64,000 nucleotides of DNA from Melghirimyces thermohalophilus (GTDB lineage Bacteria; Bacillota; Bacilli; Thermoactinomycetales; DSM-45169). Both the position numbers and the translations under genes were made by a program. This document shows positions 52,741-61,247 of the stretch, piece after piece. Numbering within the stretch: the first letter of the stretch is position 1; every line of letters starts with the position of its first letter. The stretch covers positions 112,635 to 176,634 of the forward strand of contig NZ_FMZA01000007.1 in NCBI RefSeq assembly GCF_900102685.1, read 5' to 3'. The notes under the pieces are model-generated. The model worked only from the letters and a program-made list of their open reading frames with translations, had not been told where the DNA came from and did no database searches.

Positions 52741-53676
52741 TTAGTCGTCAGCGCCAAAAAAATCACCCATATCTTCGAAAAGGCCAGTTTCTTCGTCTAG
52801 GGCTTCTGTCGCTTCCGATACGATCTCCTCACCATCATCCATCAATTCCGACAAAACCACGGCCCCCAGGGCGCCGGCGGCAAATCCGCCGATGGCACCA
52901 GACCATTTGGATAAACCGCTATGTTTGTGACCGCCGTATAGAGAAGTGGGCATGCGGAAGGAAGAAGGGCTCTCCACCATCTCCTGCAAAATATTTTCCA
53001 GATGGTTCCGAAGCGCTTCCGGGTCCTGGATCAGGGTGTGGTCCAACCAGATCTCTCTTCGCACTTCCCGTTCACCGCTCCAGGAATAAACATCCACTTC
53101 CAAGAGGAGGCGTAGACCTGAGGTTTCCACCCCGGCCACAAATTCCACCTCTTCCACCTGTCCGTTTAGAAAGGTGGTGGGAAACAGTTCAAATTCTTGA
53201 GCGTAGCCGTTAAAAGACCGGGATTCATATTTTTCCCGCAGTCCCAACTCATTCAAGGCATCCAATACTTTTTGCAGACTCGATGGAGGATGAATCTGAA
53301 TGTAGTCCCGGTCGGAATGGTCCACTCCAGAGGCGATATCCAAGTGGGTGACAAAAAAGTAAGCCACTTGATTTCCGGAGACGGGAAGATCCCGGGGAAG
53401 TTCACAGGAGAAGGGGAAACGTTTCTGTTCTCCCGGCTGAATCGTAAAGGATTCGTAAAAGGGGAACTGTTGAATGAGGTGCGAGAAATCTTTTCCCTTG
53501 ACGCGGATCAACAAGGTAAGGTCGACCAGGATTTCATTGATTTTCTGTTCCACGGTTCCACCTTGGATCACCAGTTCACCGGTAACGAGATCGCCGGGAA
53601 GATAATCCTCCTGGTCCAGAACCAAATCGACTCGGGCTGCACCTTTTCCTAACTTGGCCATCAGATTTTTGATCAA
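52741..53676 (-). CDS. spo0M: Sporulation-control protein Spo0M-like
   Basis: This 311-residue protein has the arrestin-like N-terminal domain (ARVDLVLDQEDYLPGDLVTG) of the Spo0M family, then a C-terminal Glu/Asp-rich tail. A GGFAAGALGAVVLSELM segment near the end is hydrophobic. TTG 53676 is chosen because GAGGAGG lies eight bases upstream; the open frame begins earlier without a site. Spo0M affects the start of sporulation in Bacillus. It is divergent from the lipoate ligase gene. Confidence 0.9.
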   Translation of the reverse strand: MIKNLMAKLGKGAARVDLVLDQEDYLPGDLVTGELVIQGGTVEQKINEILVDLTLLIRVKGKDFSHLIQQFPFYESFTIQPGEQKRFPFSCELPRDLPVSGNQVAYFFVTHLDIASGVDHSDRDYIQIHPPSSLQKVLDALNELGLREKYESRSFNGYAQEFELFPTTFLNGQVEEVEFVAGVETSGLRLLLEVDVYSWSGEREVRREIWLDHTLIQDPEALRNHLENILQEMVESPSSFRMPTSLYGGHKHSGLSKWSGAIGGFAAGALGAVVLSELMDDGEEIVSEATEALDEETGLFEDMGDFFGADD

Positions 53677-53813
53677 GGCATAACCTCCTCGTTGAATCAG
53701 ATAAGGGATACTACAAAATGTATACAAATAAAAAGATTTTGTCATGAACGAGCACGGACTTGTATATAAATTGTCGAAAACTGCCGCTTCTCTATTGAAA
53801 AAGTTGACAAAAA

Positions 53814-53842
53814 TTGCTTCCGTGCCTGTCTTTGTCTACAAT
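53814..53842 (+). promoter_or_regulatory. Promoter of the lipoate ligase gene
   Basis: TTGCTT and TACAAT are 17 bases apart, 30 bases before the start codon. Confidence 0.55.
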
Positions 53843-53872
53843 AGTAAGGGTTGGATGAAGAGGAGGCGAAGG

Positions 53873-54868
53873 ATGTTGCTGTTTATAGATAACCAGAACC
53901 ACTATGATCCGCGGATCAATCTCGCGATCGAGGAATATGCGCTGAAGCACTTGGACATCGATGAGACCTACCTATTGTTTTACATCAACGACCCGTCCAT
54001 CATCATCGGACGCAATCAAAACACCGTAGAAGAGATTCAGGTGGATTACTGCCAGGAACACGGAATTCACGTGGTCCGTCGCCTGTCAGGAGGCGGGGCG
54101 GTTTATCATGACCGAGGCAACCTGAACTTCAGCTTTATCACCAAGGATGACGGGGACAGCTTTCTCAACTTCCGCAAGTTTACAGAACCGGTGGTGAGAG
54201 CCCTCCGCCGACTGGGGGTGGAGGCGGAATTGACCGGCCGCAACGACCTTCAGGTCGGGGAGAAGAAAATCTCCGGAAACGCCCAGTTCACTACCAAGGG
54301 GCGGATGTTTAGCCATGGCACGCTGATGTTTGACGTCGATCTGGAACGGGTGGCCGATGCTCTCAAGGTGAAGGAAGAGAAGTTTCAATCGAAGAGCACC
54401 AAATCGATTCGGAGCCGGGTGGCCAACATCAGCGAATTTATGGATCGGGAGATGACAGTAGAGGAGTTTCGGGATCTGTTGTTGCGCTACATCTTTGAAG
54501 AGGAAACGGAGATTCCGGAGTACCGGTTGGATGAGGCAGATTGGAAGGTGATCAACCAGATCTCCGCCGAACGCTACCAAAACTGGGACTGGAATTTTGG
54601 CCGCTCCCCCCGTTTCAACGTGGAAAACTCCCGACGCTTTGAGGGAGTGGGAAGTATCGATATCCGCTTGCAGGTGGAGAAGGGGGTTATCCAAGAGTGC
54701 ACCATTTTCGGGGACTTTTTCGGAGTGAGAGATGTGAAGGAAGTAGAGGAGCGGTTGGTCGGTCGCCGCTATGAACCGGCTGATATGGAACAGGCCTTGC
54801 GCGAGATCGATGTGCAGCAGTATTTTGGAAACATTACCCGGGATCAGTTGATCGATCTGATGTATTGA
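53873..54868 (+). CDS. lplA: Lipoate-protein ligase A
   Basis: This 331-residue ligase activates free lipoate with ATP and attaches it to E2 and GcvH proteins. RRLSGGGAVYHDRGNLNFSF is the substrate-binding motif, GNAQF contributes to the site, and the C-terminal accessory domain begins near residue 250. ATG 53873 follows GAGGAGGCGAAGG. Terminator follows. Confidence 0.94.
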   Translation: MLLFIDNQNHYDPRINLAIEEYALKHLDIDETYLLFYINDPSIIIGRNQNTVEEIQVDYCQEHGIHVVRRLSGGGAVYHDRGNLNFSFITKDDGDSFLNFRKFTEPVVRALRRLGVEAELTGRNDLQVGEKKISGNAQFTTKGRMFSHGTLMFDVDLERVADALKVKEEKFQSKSTKSIRSRVANISEFMDREMTVEEFRDLLLRYIFEEETEIPEYRLDEADWKVINQISAERYQNWDWNFGRSPRFNVENSRRFEGVGSIDIRLQVEKGVIQECTIFGDFFGVRDVKEVEERLVGRRYEPADMEQALREIDVQQYFGNITRDQLIDLMY

Positions 54869-54869
54869 A

Positions 54870-54902
54870 AAAGAACGGGGGTTCGCTCCCCGTTCTTTTT
54901 TA
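54870..54902 (+). terminator. Terminator after lplA
   Basis: AGAACGGGG pairs with CCCCGTTCT, followed by Ts. It ends just before the convergent cyclophilin gene stop. Confidence 0.8.
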
Positions 54903-54904
54903 TG

Positions 54905-55342
54905 TTATTCCTCCCAGACGCGAACGGTTTTCATCCGGTCTCCGTTGTTCATGCCCCGGGCCACGTCCAGTCCCTCGGTCACTTTGCCGAACACGGTGTG
55001 AACCCCGTCTAGATGGGGCTGGGCTTCATGCACGATAAAAAATTGACAGGAACCGGTGTCCCGTCCCGCATGGGCCATGGACAGGCTGCCAGGTTCGTGC
55101 TTGTGAGGGTTGTTGTCCGTCTCACAGGGAATGGTGTAGCCAGCGTTGCCGGTCCCGTTTCCCTTTGGACAACCGCCCTGACTGACGAAGCCGGGGATCA
55201 CCCGGTGGAACGTCAGTCCGTCATAAAAACCTTTGTCCGCGAGGTTGCGAAAGTTTTCCACCGTTTTCGGAGCGGCTTCCGGGAAAAATTCCAGTTGAAT
55301 CGTATTGCCGTCTTCCATTTCAATGCTGCCTTTAACGGCCAT
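54905..55342 (-). CDS. Peptidyl-prolyl cis-trans isomerase (cyclophilin type)
   Basis: This 145-residue cytoplasmic cyclophilin has [40 protein letters not shown] and HTVFGKV as active-site motifs. ATG 55342 has GGGAGG upstream. It is similar in size to Bacillus PpiB and probably assists protein folding. Confidence 0.94.
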   Translation of the reverse strand: MAVKGSIEMEDGNTIQLEFFPEAAPKTVENFRNLADKGFYDGLTFHRVIPGFVSQGGCPKGNGTGNAGYTIPCETDNNPHKHEPGSLSMAHAGRDTGSCQFFIVHEAQPHLDGVHTVFGKVTEGLDVARGMNNGDRMKTVRVWEE

Positions 55343-55405
55343 GTTGCTGCCTCCCTTCATGTGAACTTGCCCATTGTACCATATTCGCTGACCGGGAGTG
55401 GACAT

Positions 55406-55428
55406 AAAAATCCCCGCTGTTGCGGGGA
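55406..55428 (-). terminator. Terminator after the GNAT gene
   Basis: TCCCCGC pairs with GCGGGGA; the A-run to the left reads as Ts on the minus strand. Confidence 0.7.
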
Positions 55429-55434
55429 AAGAGG

Positions 55435-55995
55435 TCAGGATCCAATCGCTTCTTTCTCTGTTTCCTTCCATTCCAACACTTTATCCGGATCAGCTTGGAT
55501 GCGGCCGTAGTACCGTTTGGAACGGAAATTGTGAATTTTATCGCAAGCTTTAGCCATCATATCTAAAATCGTGCGTTGGGAGAGGGAGCGAGGGCTCCAG
55601 TAGTGGATGTTGAGGTCGAAGGTGTCCCCATCATCAGTCTCCCGTTGGTATCGGACCCGATCAGCTATCTGAAAGCCATTTTTGGCGTAAAAACGGACGC
55701 GCTTTTCGGTGTCACTGACGTTGGGATCGACGGGTTCCACTTCTAAAAGGATCGGCTTCCCTTTTTCTTTCAACTTCTGAATCACCCGACTTCCGACTCC
55801 GCCTCTGCGCGCCGTCTCCTTGACCAACAGGTAGTCGACAAAGAGAAAGGAGTCAAATTCGGCATAGAGGATGAGGTAGTCCTCCGTCTCCTCCTTGTAG
55901 TACAAGTCATGGTCCCGGATCAGGTCGCGCAGCTGGCCATACTGTTTCATCTCTTCCTCAGGAAAGTAATCGTTCAAACGACGATACCAATCCAC
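55435..55995 (-). CDS. GNAT-family N-acetyltransferase
   Basis: This 186-residue protein has a [21 protein letters not shown] acetyl-CoA-binding region (RRGGVGS) and [10 protein letters not shown] at the fold end. A C-terminal extension of about 60 residues ([26 protein letters not shown]) is unusual for the fold. GTG 55995 follows AGGAGG. Substrate unknown. Confidence 0.85.
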   Translation of the reverse strand: MDWYRRLNDYFPEEEMKQYGQLRDLIRDHDLYYKEETEDYLILYAEFDSFLFVDYLLVKETARRGGVGSRVIQKLKEKGKPILLEVEPVDPNVSDTEKRVRFYAKNGFQIADRVRYQRETDDGDTFDLNIHYWSPRSLSQRTILDMMAKACDKIHNFRSKRYYGRIQADPDKVLEWKETEKEAIGS

Positions 55996-56078
55996 AAAAT
56001 GTCCTCCTGTTGATTTTTTTGCGGTTTTCCCGCAACTAACACATGTTTCACTTTAACATACTTTGGGAAACTCCCTGG

Positions 56079-56093
56079 ATAAAGCGCTTTCAT
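56079..56093. promoter_or_regulatory. Catabolite-responsive element-like site
   Basis: ATAAAGCGCTTTCAT is close to the CcpA consensus (TGAAAGCGCTTTCA). It lies 170 bases upstream of the CbiX-like gene and 80 bases from the divergent GNAT gene. Confidence 0.4.
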
Positions 56094-56264
56094 CCTAGAT
56101 GATGAAAGGGAGATTCAGGGTTGACAAGAATCGTGTCGAATTGTCGTATACCACCCTTCTATTCCGATTCGTGTTCCTGATAGCGTCGAGGTCTCTGTTG
56201 GTTTACAGGGGGATAGCATGGTACATTGGAGTGAAGAAGGTCAAGCAGGAGAGGTGGGATATCC

Positions 56265-57020
56265 TTGGCAACAACCGACGTTACCGGGGTGCTCGTCATC
56301 GCTCACGGTTCCCGCAATCCCACCTGGAATCAGCTGGTAGAGGAAGCGGTGAAAAGGGTGGAGACGGATCTTCCCATCACCGTCGGTTATCTGGAGTTGG
56401 TGGAAGGACGGCTGATCCCTGACGGGGTGCAGTGGTTGGAGGCACAGGGTGTGAATCGTATCCTGGCGGTTCCCCTGTTCGTCTCCTCCGGCAGCACCCA
56501 CCTGGAAGAGATCCAATACGCCCTCGGCGTGAAGAGTCGATCACGAGTGGAGACCCACCTTTCACCGATCCGTCCCCAGGCGGAGATCGTCTGGTGCCCG
56601 GCGATGGATGCCCACCCCCTCATTCTCCGACTGCTGAAAGAGCGCGTCTGTAAGCTCTCCCACAGTCCGGGTGAGGAGAGCCTGCTTTTGGTGGCTCACG
56701 GGAGTGGTCAATCCGGCTTTCAAGCAGTGTGGGATAGGGGACTCCGTCAACTGACCGATGGACTGCAAAAGCGGTTCGGTTTCCCCGAAGTGGAAGTGGC
56801 GATGCTTCAGTTGGGAAACCTGCGAGAAAAGGCGAAGGTTCTCTGCCGGGGACGACGTCTGCTCATTCTGCCAGTCTTTCTCAGCCGGGGCTACTTTACC
56901 GATGTTGTCATCCCGACGGAGCTGGAAGGGATCCCTTGTGCTTACCAGGAGGAGACGTATCTGCCCCACCCCCTGGTCAGCCGTTGGATCGAGGAGACGG
57001 TGAATCGGTGGGCGAGATGA
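56265..57020 (+). CDS. CbiX-type sirohydrochlorin chelatase family, two-domain
   Basis: This 251-residue protein contains two CbiX/SirB-like halves: VIAHGSRNPTWNQLVEEA with PLFVSSGSTHLEEI in the first, and LVAHGSGQSGFQAV with LPVFLSRGYFTDVVIP in the second. The repeated HGS strand carries the metal-insertion His. TTG 56265 follows GAGGTGGG. Neighbouring cobalamin or siroheme genes are absent, so the metal (Co, Fe or Ni) is unknown. Confidence 0.85.
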   Translation: MATTDVTGVLVIAHGSRNPTWNQLVEEAVKRVETDLPITVGYLELVEGRLIPDGVQWLEAQGVNRILAVPLFVSSGSTHLEEIQYALGVKSRSRVETHLSPIRPQAEIVWCPAMDAHPLILRLLKERVCKLSHSPGEESLLLVAHGSGQSGFQAVWDRGLRQLTDGLQKRFGFPEVEVAMLQLGNLREKAKVLCRGRRLLILPVFLSRGYFTDVVIPTELEGIPCAYQEETYLPHPLVSRWIEETVNRWAR

Positions 57021-57037
57021 TCATCCATCGAAAAGAC

Positions 57038-57069
57038 AACCCCGTCCCTATAACTAGGGGCGGGGTTTC
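57038..57069. terminator. Terminator between the chelatase and SDR genes
   Basis: ACCCCGTCCCTA pairs with TAGGGGCGGGGT, one mismatch; serves both converging genes. Confidence 0.75.
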
Positions 57070-57077
57070 TATATCGG

Positions 57078-57836
57078 TTAAAAGTTGGCCCGGGATTGAC
57101 CGCCATCCACCTGTAAAGTGGCGCCGGTCACCCAGGAGGCTTTCTCCGATGCGAGGAAAACGGCCACGTTGGCGACTTCCTCCGGTTTGCCGAACCGGCC
57201 GGCGGGAATCTCCCGCTTCACATAAGCTTTGATTCCTTCGGGATCAGCCTCCAGCCGTTTTTGCCAGTTTCCCGTAGGATGGAGAATCGCTCCGGGAGCG
57301 ATCCCGTTGACCCGGACGCCGTAGGGAATGGCCTCATCTGCTAGCGCTTTGGTAAAACTGATCACCGCCGCTTTGCTGTTGTTGTAACTCACCTTTCCTC
57401 CCGATTCTCGGCCGAAGATGGAGGTAATGTTGAGGATGGCGCCCCGCTGCCTCTTTTTCATCACCTCCAGGGCCATCTTGCTAAAGTGAAGGGTGGAATA
57501 ATAATTAAGAGCCATCGCCTGTTCAAATTGCTCCAGGTCGGTCTCTTCCACAGAACTTCCGTTACTGCCGCCGACGTTGTTGACTAACACATCGATCGTG
57601 CCAAAATCGTCGATCAGCTTTTGGAAGATTCGTTCCCGTTCCGCTTTTATCGTGAGATCCCCCTGGTAAAAAGGGATTCCGCCCAAGGCGTTACTCGTCT
57701 CTTCCAGTGCGGACAGCCCCCGAGCTGCGATGGCCACCTGGGCTCCTTCTTCGACAAAGGCGCGGGCGATCTCTTTTCCGATCCCCTTGGAACCGCCGGT
57801 CACCAGGACAATCCGTTTTTTCAGCCCCAGATCCAA
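57078..57836 (-). CDS. Short-chain dehydrogenase/reductase
   Basis: This 252-residue Rossmann enzyme has the coenzyme motif TGGSKGIGKEIA, NNVGG, the catalytic Ser in ILNITSIFGRES, and YNNSK with Tyr and Lys. It ends GATLQVDGGQSRANF. TTG 57836 follows AAAGGGTG. It is divergent from the TetR gene that heads the paa operon; a link to phenylacetate metabolism is possible but unproven. Substrate unknown. Confidence 0.88.
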   Translation of the reverse strand: MDLGLKKRIVLVTGGSKGIGKEIARAFVEEGAQVAIAARGLSALEETSNALGGIPFYQGDLTIKAERERIFQKLIDDFGTIDVLVNNVGGSNGSSVEETDLEQFEQAMALNYYSTLHFSKMALEVMKKRQRGAILNITSIFGRESGGKVSYNNSKAAVISFTKALADEAIPYGVRVNGIAPGAILHPTGNWQKRLEADPEGIKAYVKREIPAGRFGKPEEVANVAVFLASEKASWVTGATLQVDGGQSRANF

Positions 57837-57939
57837 ATTTTTTCACCCTTTCTTTCTCAGTGCATGGACTGCCCTTTATTATACAGGGAATTCCCTCTGA
57901 TAAAAAAAGCGGCGAAAAGGAAAAAGAATAATCAGACCA

Positions 57940-57991
57940 TTGACAACATTCCTTTATTTGGGTACACTAAACCCAAGCAAGCGCTTGTTTT
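57940..57991 (+). promoter_or_regulatory. paa operon promoter and TetR operator
   Basis: TTGACA (57940-57945) and TACACT (57963-57968) are exactly 17 bases apart. The palindrome CAAGCGCTTG (57978-57987), extended as AGCAAGCGCTTGTTT, lies at the expected transcription start, ideal for repression by the TetR regulator encoded next. Confidence 0.75.
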
Positions 57992-58016
57992 AACGGAATA
58001 AAGGAGTCGGACGTCA

Positions 58017-58610
58017 ATGCCCAGGACGGGACGAAGGGAACAAATTCTTGAAATTGCCAGCCGCCTGTTTCGACGCAAAGGGTACCACGGGACCACCATA
58101 CGGGACATATCGGAAGCGAGCGGGATTCTTTCCGGCAGTCTGTATGCCCACATCCGGTCCAAGGAGGATCTTTTATTCGAAATCACGGACCGGGGAGCGG
58201 AGCTGTTTTTACAGTCGCTCCGGCCGGTGGTGATGGGAGGCGGGCCTCCGGAAGTGAAGTTGAAAAAGGCACTGGTGGCCCACATCCGCGTGATTACGGA
58301 TAATCTGGAAGCAGCGACCGTCTTTTTTCACGAATGGAAATCCCTCACCGAAGAGCGGCGCCGAATCATTCAGGGAAAACGGGATGAATATGAATCGATG
58401 TGGGCTCGGTTACTGGCTGAAGGGGAGGAGCAGGGGAGTTTTCGGCTCTCCGACCCAAAATCAGCCCGTCTGCTGATCCTGTCGGCGGCCAATGGTATGT
58501 ACCAGTGGTATCGCCCGGAGGGAGAACTATCTCCGGAGGAGGTGGCGGAACGGTTCACCTCTATTCTGCTGTCGGGATTACATGGAGAAGAAAGGGGAGA
58601 GACGATGTGA
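58017..58610 (+). CDS. TetR-family regulator of the paa operon
   Basis: This 197-residue repressor begins with RREQILEIASRLFRRKGYHG and the helix-turn-helix TIRDISEASGILSGSLYAHI. The C-terminal domain is of the TetR_C/FadR-like type with WYRPEGELSPEEVAERF. GGAGTCGG precedes ATG 58017. Its stop overlaps the GTG of paaA, so it is co-transcribed with the operon it likely represses; phenylacetyl-CoA is the probable inducer by analogy with PaaR. Confidence 0.9.
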   Translation: MPRTGRREQILEIASRLFRRKGYHGTTIRDISEASGILSGSLYAHIRSKEDLLFEITDRGAELFLQSLRPVVMGGGPPEVKLKKALVAHIRVITDNLEAATVFFHEWKSLTEERRRIIQGKRDEYESMWARLLAEGEEQGSFRLSDPKSARLLILSAANGMYQWYRPEGELSPEEVAERFTSILLSGLHGEERGETM

Positions 58611-59545
58611 ATCAAGATGCACGGCATGCTCAGTTTATGGAGCGGATCGAGCGGGGCGAAAAGATTGAGGCGACGGACTGGATGCCGGATGAATATCGCA
58701 AGCTCCTCCTCAAGTTGATCCACATGCACGGTGTCAGCGAAATCATGGGTGCTTTTCCGGAGAAAGAGTGGGTGCCGAAGGCGCCGACACTGAAGCGCAA
58801 ACTGGCGATTATGGCCAAGGTGCAGGATGAGATGGGCCACGGTCAGCTCTTGCTGCGGGTGGCGGAGGACCTGGCGGCTCCGCTGGGTAAGGGCCGGGAG
58901 GAGCTCTTGGATGATCTGTTGGCGGGGCGGGTCAAATTTCACAATGTGTTTCACATGGAGTCTCCCACCTGGGCCGATGCTGGAGTGATCGGCTGGTTGG
59001 TGGACGGAGCGGCCATCATCAACCAGGCGGCGCTACTCGACACCTCCTATGCCCCGTACGCCCGGGTGTTAAAGCGGATCTGTGCCGAGGAGAGTTTCCA
59101 CATGCAACACGGGGAAAATATCATTCTCACCTTGGCCCGGGGCACAAAAGGGCAGCGGCAGATGTTGCAGGAGGCAGTCGATCGCTGGTGGGAATCCCTT
59201 CTCTTCTTCTTCGGACCGGTAGAGGTAACTCCAGCCGCTCAGCGGATGATCGACTACCGGATCCGGATCAAGACCAACGAGGAGCTGCGCCAACAGTTTC
59301 TCAACAAATACGTTCCCCGCATCCGGTCGTTGGGGCTGACCATTCCCGATCCCCATCTGCGCTATGACGAGAAGCAGAAAAAGTGGTTGTATACCCAACC
59401 GGATTGGGAAAAATTCGGCGAGATCGTTCGGTACAACCGCGGACCCAAGTCCGAGGAACGCATCGGGTTGCGTCGCTTTGCCCATGAAGAACAACGGTGG
59501 GTGCGGGAGGCGATGGTCCGGGCTCACAAGATGCAGGCGGTCTGA
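58607..59545 (+). CDS. paaA: Phenylacetyl-CoA epoxidase, catalytic subunit A
   Basis: This 312-residue ferritin-like di-iron protein inserts oxygen into phenylacetyl-CoA. Iron ligands are in KVQDEMGHGQLLLRVAEDL and CAEESFHMQHGENI (the E-x6-E-x2-H type pattern). GTG 58607 overlaps the TetR stop; AAAGGGGAG lies upstream. Length is the usual 310-330 residues. Confidence 0.95.
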   Translation: MNQDARHAQFMERIERGEKIEATDWMPDEYRKLLLKLIHMHGVSEIMGAFPEKEWVPKAPTLKRKLAIMAKVQDEMGHGQLLLRVAEDLAAPLGKGREELLDDLLAGRVKFHNVFHMESPTWADAGVIGWLVDGAAIINQAALLDTSYAPYARVLKRICAEESFHMQHGENIILTLARGTKGQRQMLQEAVDRWWESLLFFFGPVEVTPAAQRMIDYRIRIKTNEELRQQFLNKYVPRIRSLGLTIPDPHLRYDEKQKKWLYTQPDWEKFGEIVRYNRGPKSEERIGLRRFAHEEQRWVREAMVRAHKMQAV

Positions 59546-59564
59546 GCAAAGGAGGGGAAAGACG

Positions 59565-59945
59565 TTGGCAGACCGACGGGAGTATGAGGTGTTTGAAGTG
59601 TTTGTCCGCAAAAAAAAGACGGATGCCCACGTCCATGTGGGCAGCTTAAATGCTCCTTCCCCGGATATCGCTTTAACCACCGCCCGGGAAAATTTTCTGC
59701 GCCGGGAAAACGCGGTCAACTTGTGGGTGGTTCCCCGAGGGGAGATCCATGAGACCCCCTGTGATGAGGGAGATTGGTTTGCCCGGGAACTGGATCGGAA
59801 GTACCGGGAGGTTAGCGGTTATTCAGAAAATGGACGCCTCTGGAAAACATACCGGGAACGGGCCTTATATCTGGAGGAGATTGTCCAGGACCTCCATCCT
59901 CCGTCGCAGGGGAATAGGCCAAGGCCGCGGAGGGAGAGAACATGA
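59565..59945 (+). CDS. paaB: Phenylacetyl-CoA epoxidase subunit B
   Basis: This 126-residue protein has the PaaB start YEVFEVFVRKKKTDAHVHVG and RENAVNLWVVPR. TTG 59565 has AAAGGAGGG upstream. It stabilises the PaaAC assembly. A four-base overlap joins it to paaC. Confidence 0.93.
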   Translation: MADRREYEVFEVFVRKKKTDAHVHVGSLNAPSPDIALTTARENFLRRENAVNLWVVPRGEIHETPCDEGDWFARELDRKYREVSGYSENGRLWKTYRERALYLEEIVQDLHPPSQGNRPRPRRERT

Positions 59946-60736
59946 CGATGGAGCAGGCTGCTCAGATGGGGTTGGAATCTGGTTACCGTCAGGCACTAAC
60001 CGCCTTGTTATACCAGTTGGCCGACGACGAGCTTTGTCTGGGCCACCGGGATTCCGAGTGGTTGGGGCTGGCCCCGGACATCGAGGGAGATGTAGCTTTT
60101 AGTTCGATCGCCCAGGATGAGGTGGGTCACGCTGTCTTTTATCTAGAGCGGCTTCACGAGTTGGGGGAAAAGGATCCAGACAGCTTGGCCTTTTTCCGAG
60201 GGGCGGAGGCCTGGAGAAATGCGGTCCTCCTGGAACAGCCGAACGGAGATTGGGCTCGAACCATCCTGCGTCATTTTCTGTACGACCTCTTTGATGATGT
60301 ACGGACGGAGGCCTTGCTACATTCTTCATATGAGCCGTTGGCTCAAGGGGTGGCCAAAATCCGTCGGGAGGAGCACTACCACCTGCTCCATTTGAAACCG
60401 TGGTTGATCCGCCTGGCCCGAGCCGGCGGAGATGCCCAGGAACGGATGGAACAAGCGGTTATGGAGGTGTGGGCTCAGCTAGGCGGCCTCTTCTCCCTGG
60501 GAGCTGAGGAAGAGGAGATGATCCACCACGGGCTGATCGCCTGGGGTAGGGAGGAGCTGTACCGGCGATGGGAGGATCGGGCAAAGCCTGTCTTTGCTGA
60601 AGCGGGCCTAAAATGGCCCGGACCGCCGTCGGTGCCGGAACAGGATGGTCGGCGGGGAAGGCATACCGATCACCTTACTGAGCTGATCCGGACCATGTCC
60701 GAGGTGGCAGTGGGCGATCCCGCTGCTCGGTGGTAA
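59942..60736 (+). CDS. paaC: Phenylacetyl-CoA epoxidase subunit C
   Basis: This 264-residue structural partner of PaaA carries a related ferritin-like fold (SIAQDEVGHAVFYLERLHEL, KIRREEHYHLLHLKPWL). The ATGA overlap with paaB indicates coupled translation. AGGGAGAG precedes ATG 59942. Its C-terminal tail is longer and more charged than the core needs. Confidence 0.94.
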   Translation: MTMEQAAQMGLESGYRQALTALLYQLADDELCLGHRDSEWLGLAPDIEGDVAFSSIAQDEVGHAVFYLERLHELGEKDPDSLAFFRGAEAWRNAVLLEQPNGDWARTILRHFLYDLFDDVRTEALLHSSYEPLAQGVAKIRREEHYHLLHLKPWLIRLARAGGDAQERMEQAVMEVWAQLGGLFSLGAEEEEMIHHGLIAWGREELYRRWEDRAKPVFAEAGLKWPGPPSVPEQDGRRGRHTDHLTELIRTMSEVAVGDPAARW

Positions 60737-60749
60737 GGAGGTGTCTTAT

Positions 60750-61229
60750 TTGGCCGATCCTGCTGACACGAAGGCATTGCTGGATGTGTTACAAGAGGTG
60801 AAGGATCCGGAGATACCCGAGGTCAGCATTGTAGAACTGGGGATGGTCAACCGGGTAAGTGTCGGGGAAAGCGGTGTACGAGTAGAGTTAACGCCCACCT
60901 TTGTCGGCTGTCCGGCCCTGGATCTGATCGCTGAACAGGTGGAAAAGGTGTTGACCCGAGAACGGGGCGATCCGGTGGAGGTGGACTTTGTGATGAATCC
61001 TCCTTGGACCAGTGAGCGAATTACACCGGAGGGGAGGAAAAAGCTGAAGGACTTCGGTATCGCTCCACCTCCCGTCACCAGGAATGAATCCGGAGACATC
61101 GTTGCCGATTGTCCTTTTTGTGGAGCGGGAGAGGGTGAGATTTTAAACCTGTTTGGCCCCACTGCCTGCCGATCCATCTTCTACTGCCAAAACTGCCGTC
61201 AGCCCTTTGAAGGGATGAAACCGGTTTGA
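60750..61229 (+). CDS. paaD: PaaD-like Fe-S/iron maturation protein
   Basis: This 159-residue protein has an N-terminal MIP18/DUF59 domain (EVKDPEIPEVSIVELGMVN, TFVGCPALDLI). The C-terminal part holds paired cysteines (CPFCGAG, ACRSIFYCQNC), a zinc ribbon seen in PaaD. TTG 60750 has AAGGAGG eight bases upstream; GTG 60741 overlaps that site. PaaD is thought to assemble metal centres of the epoxidase. Confidence 0.93.
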   Translation: MADPADTKALLDVLQEVKDPEIPEVSIVELGMVNRVSVGESGVRVELTPTFVGCPALDLIAEQVEKVLTRERGDPVEVDFVMNPPWTSERITPEGRKKLKDFGIAPPPVTRNESGDIVADCPFCGAGEGEILNLFGPTACRSIFYCQNCRQPFEGMKPV

Positions 61230-61247
61230 ATCAGGGAGGAGGGTCGC

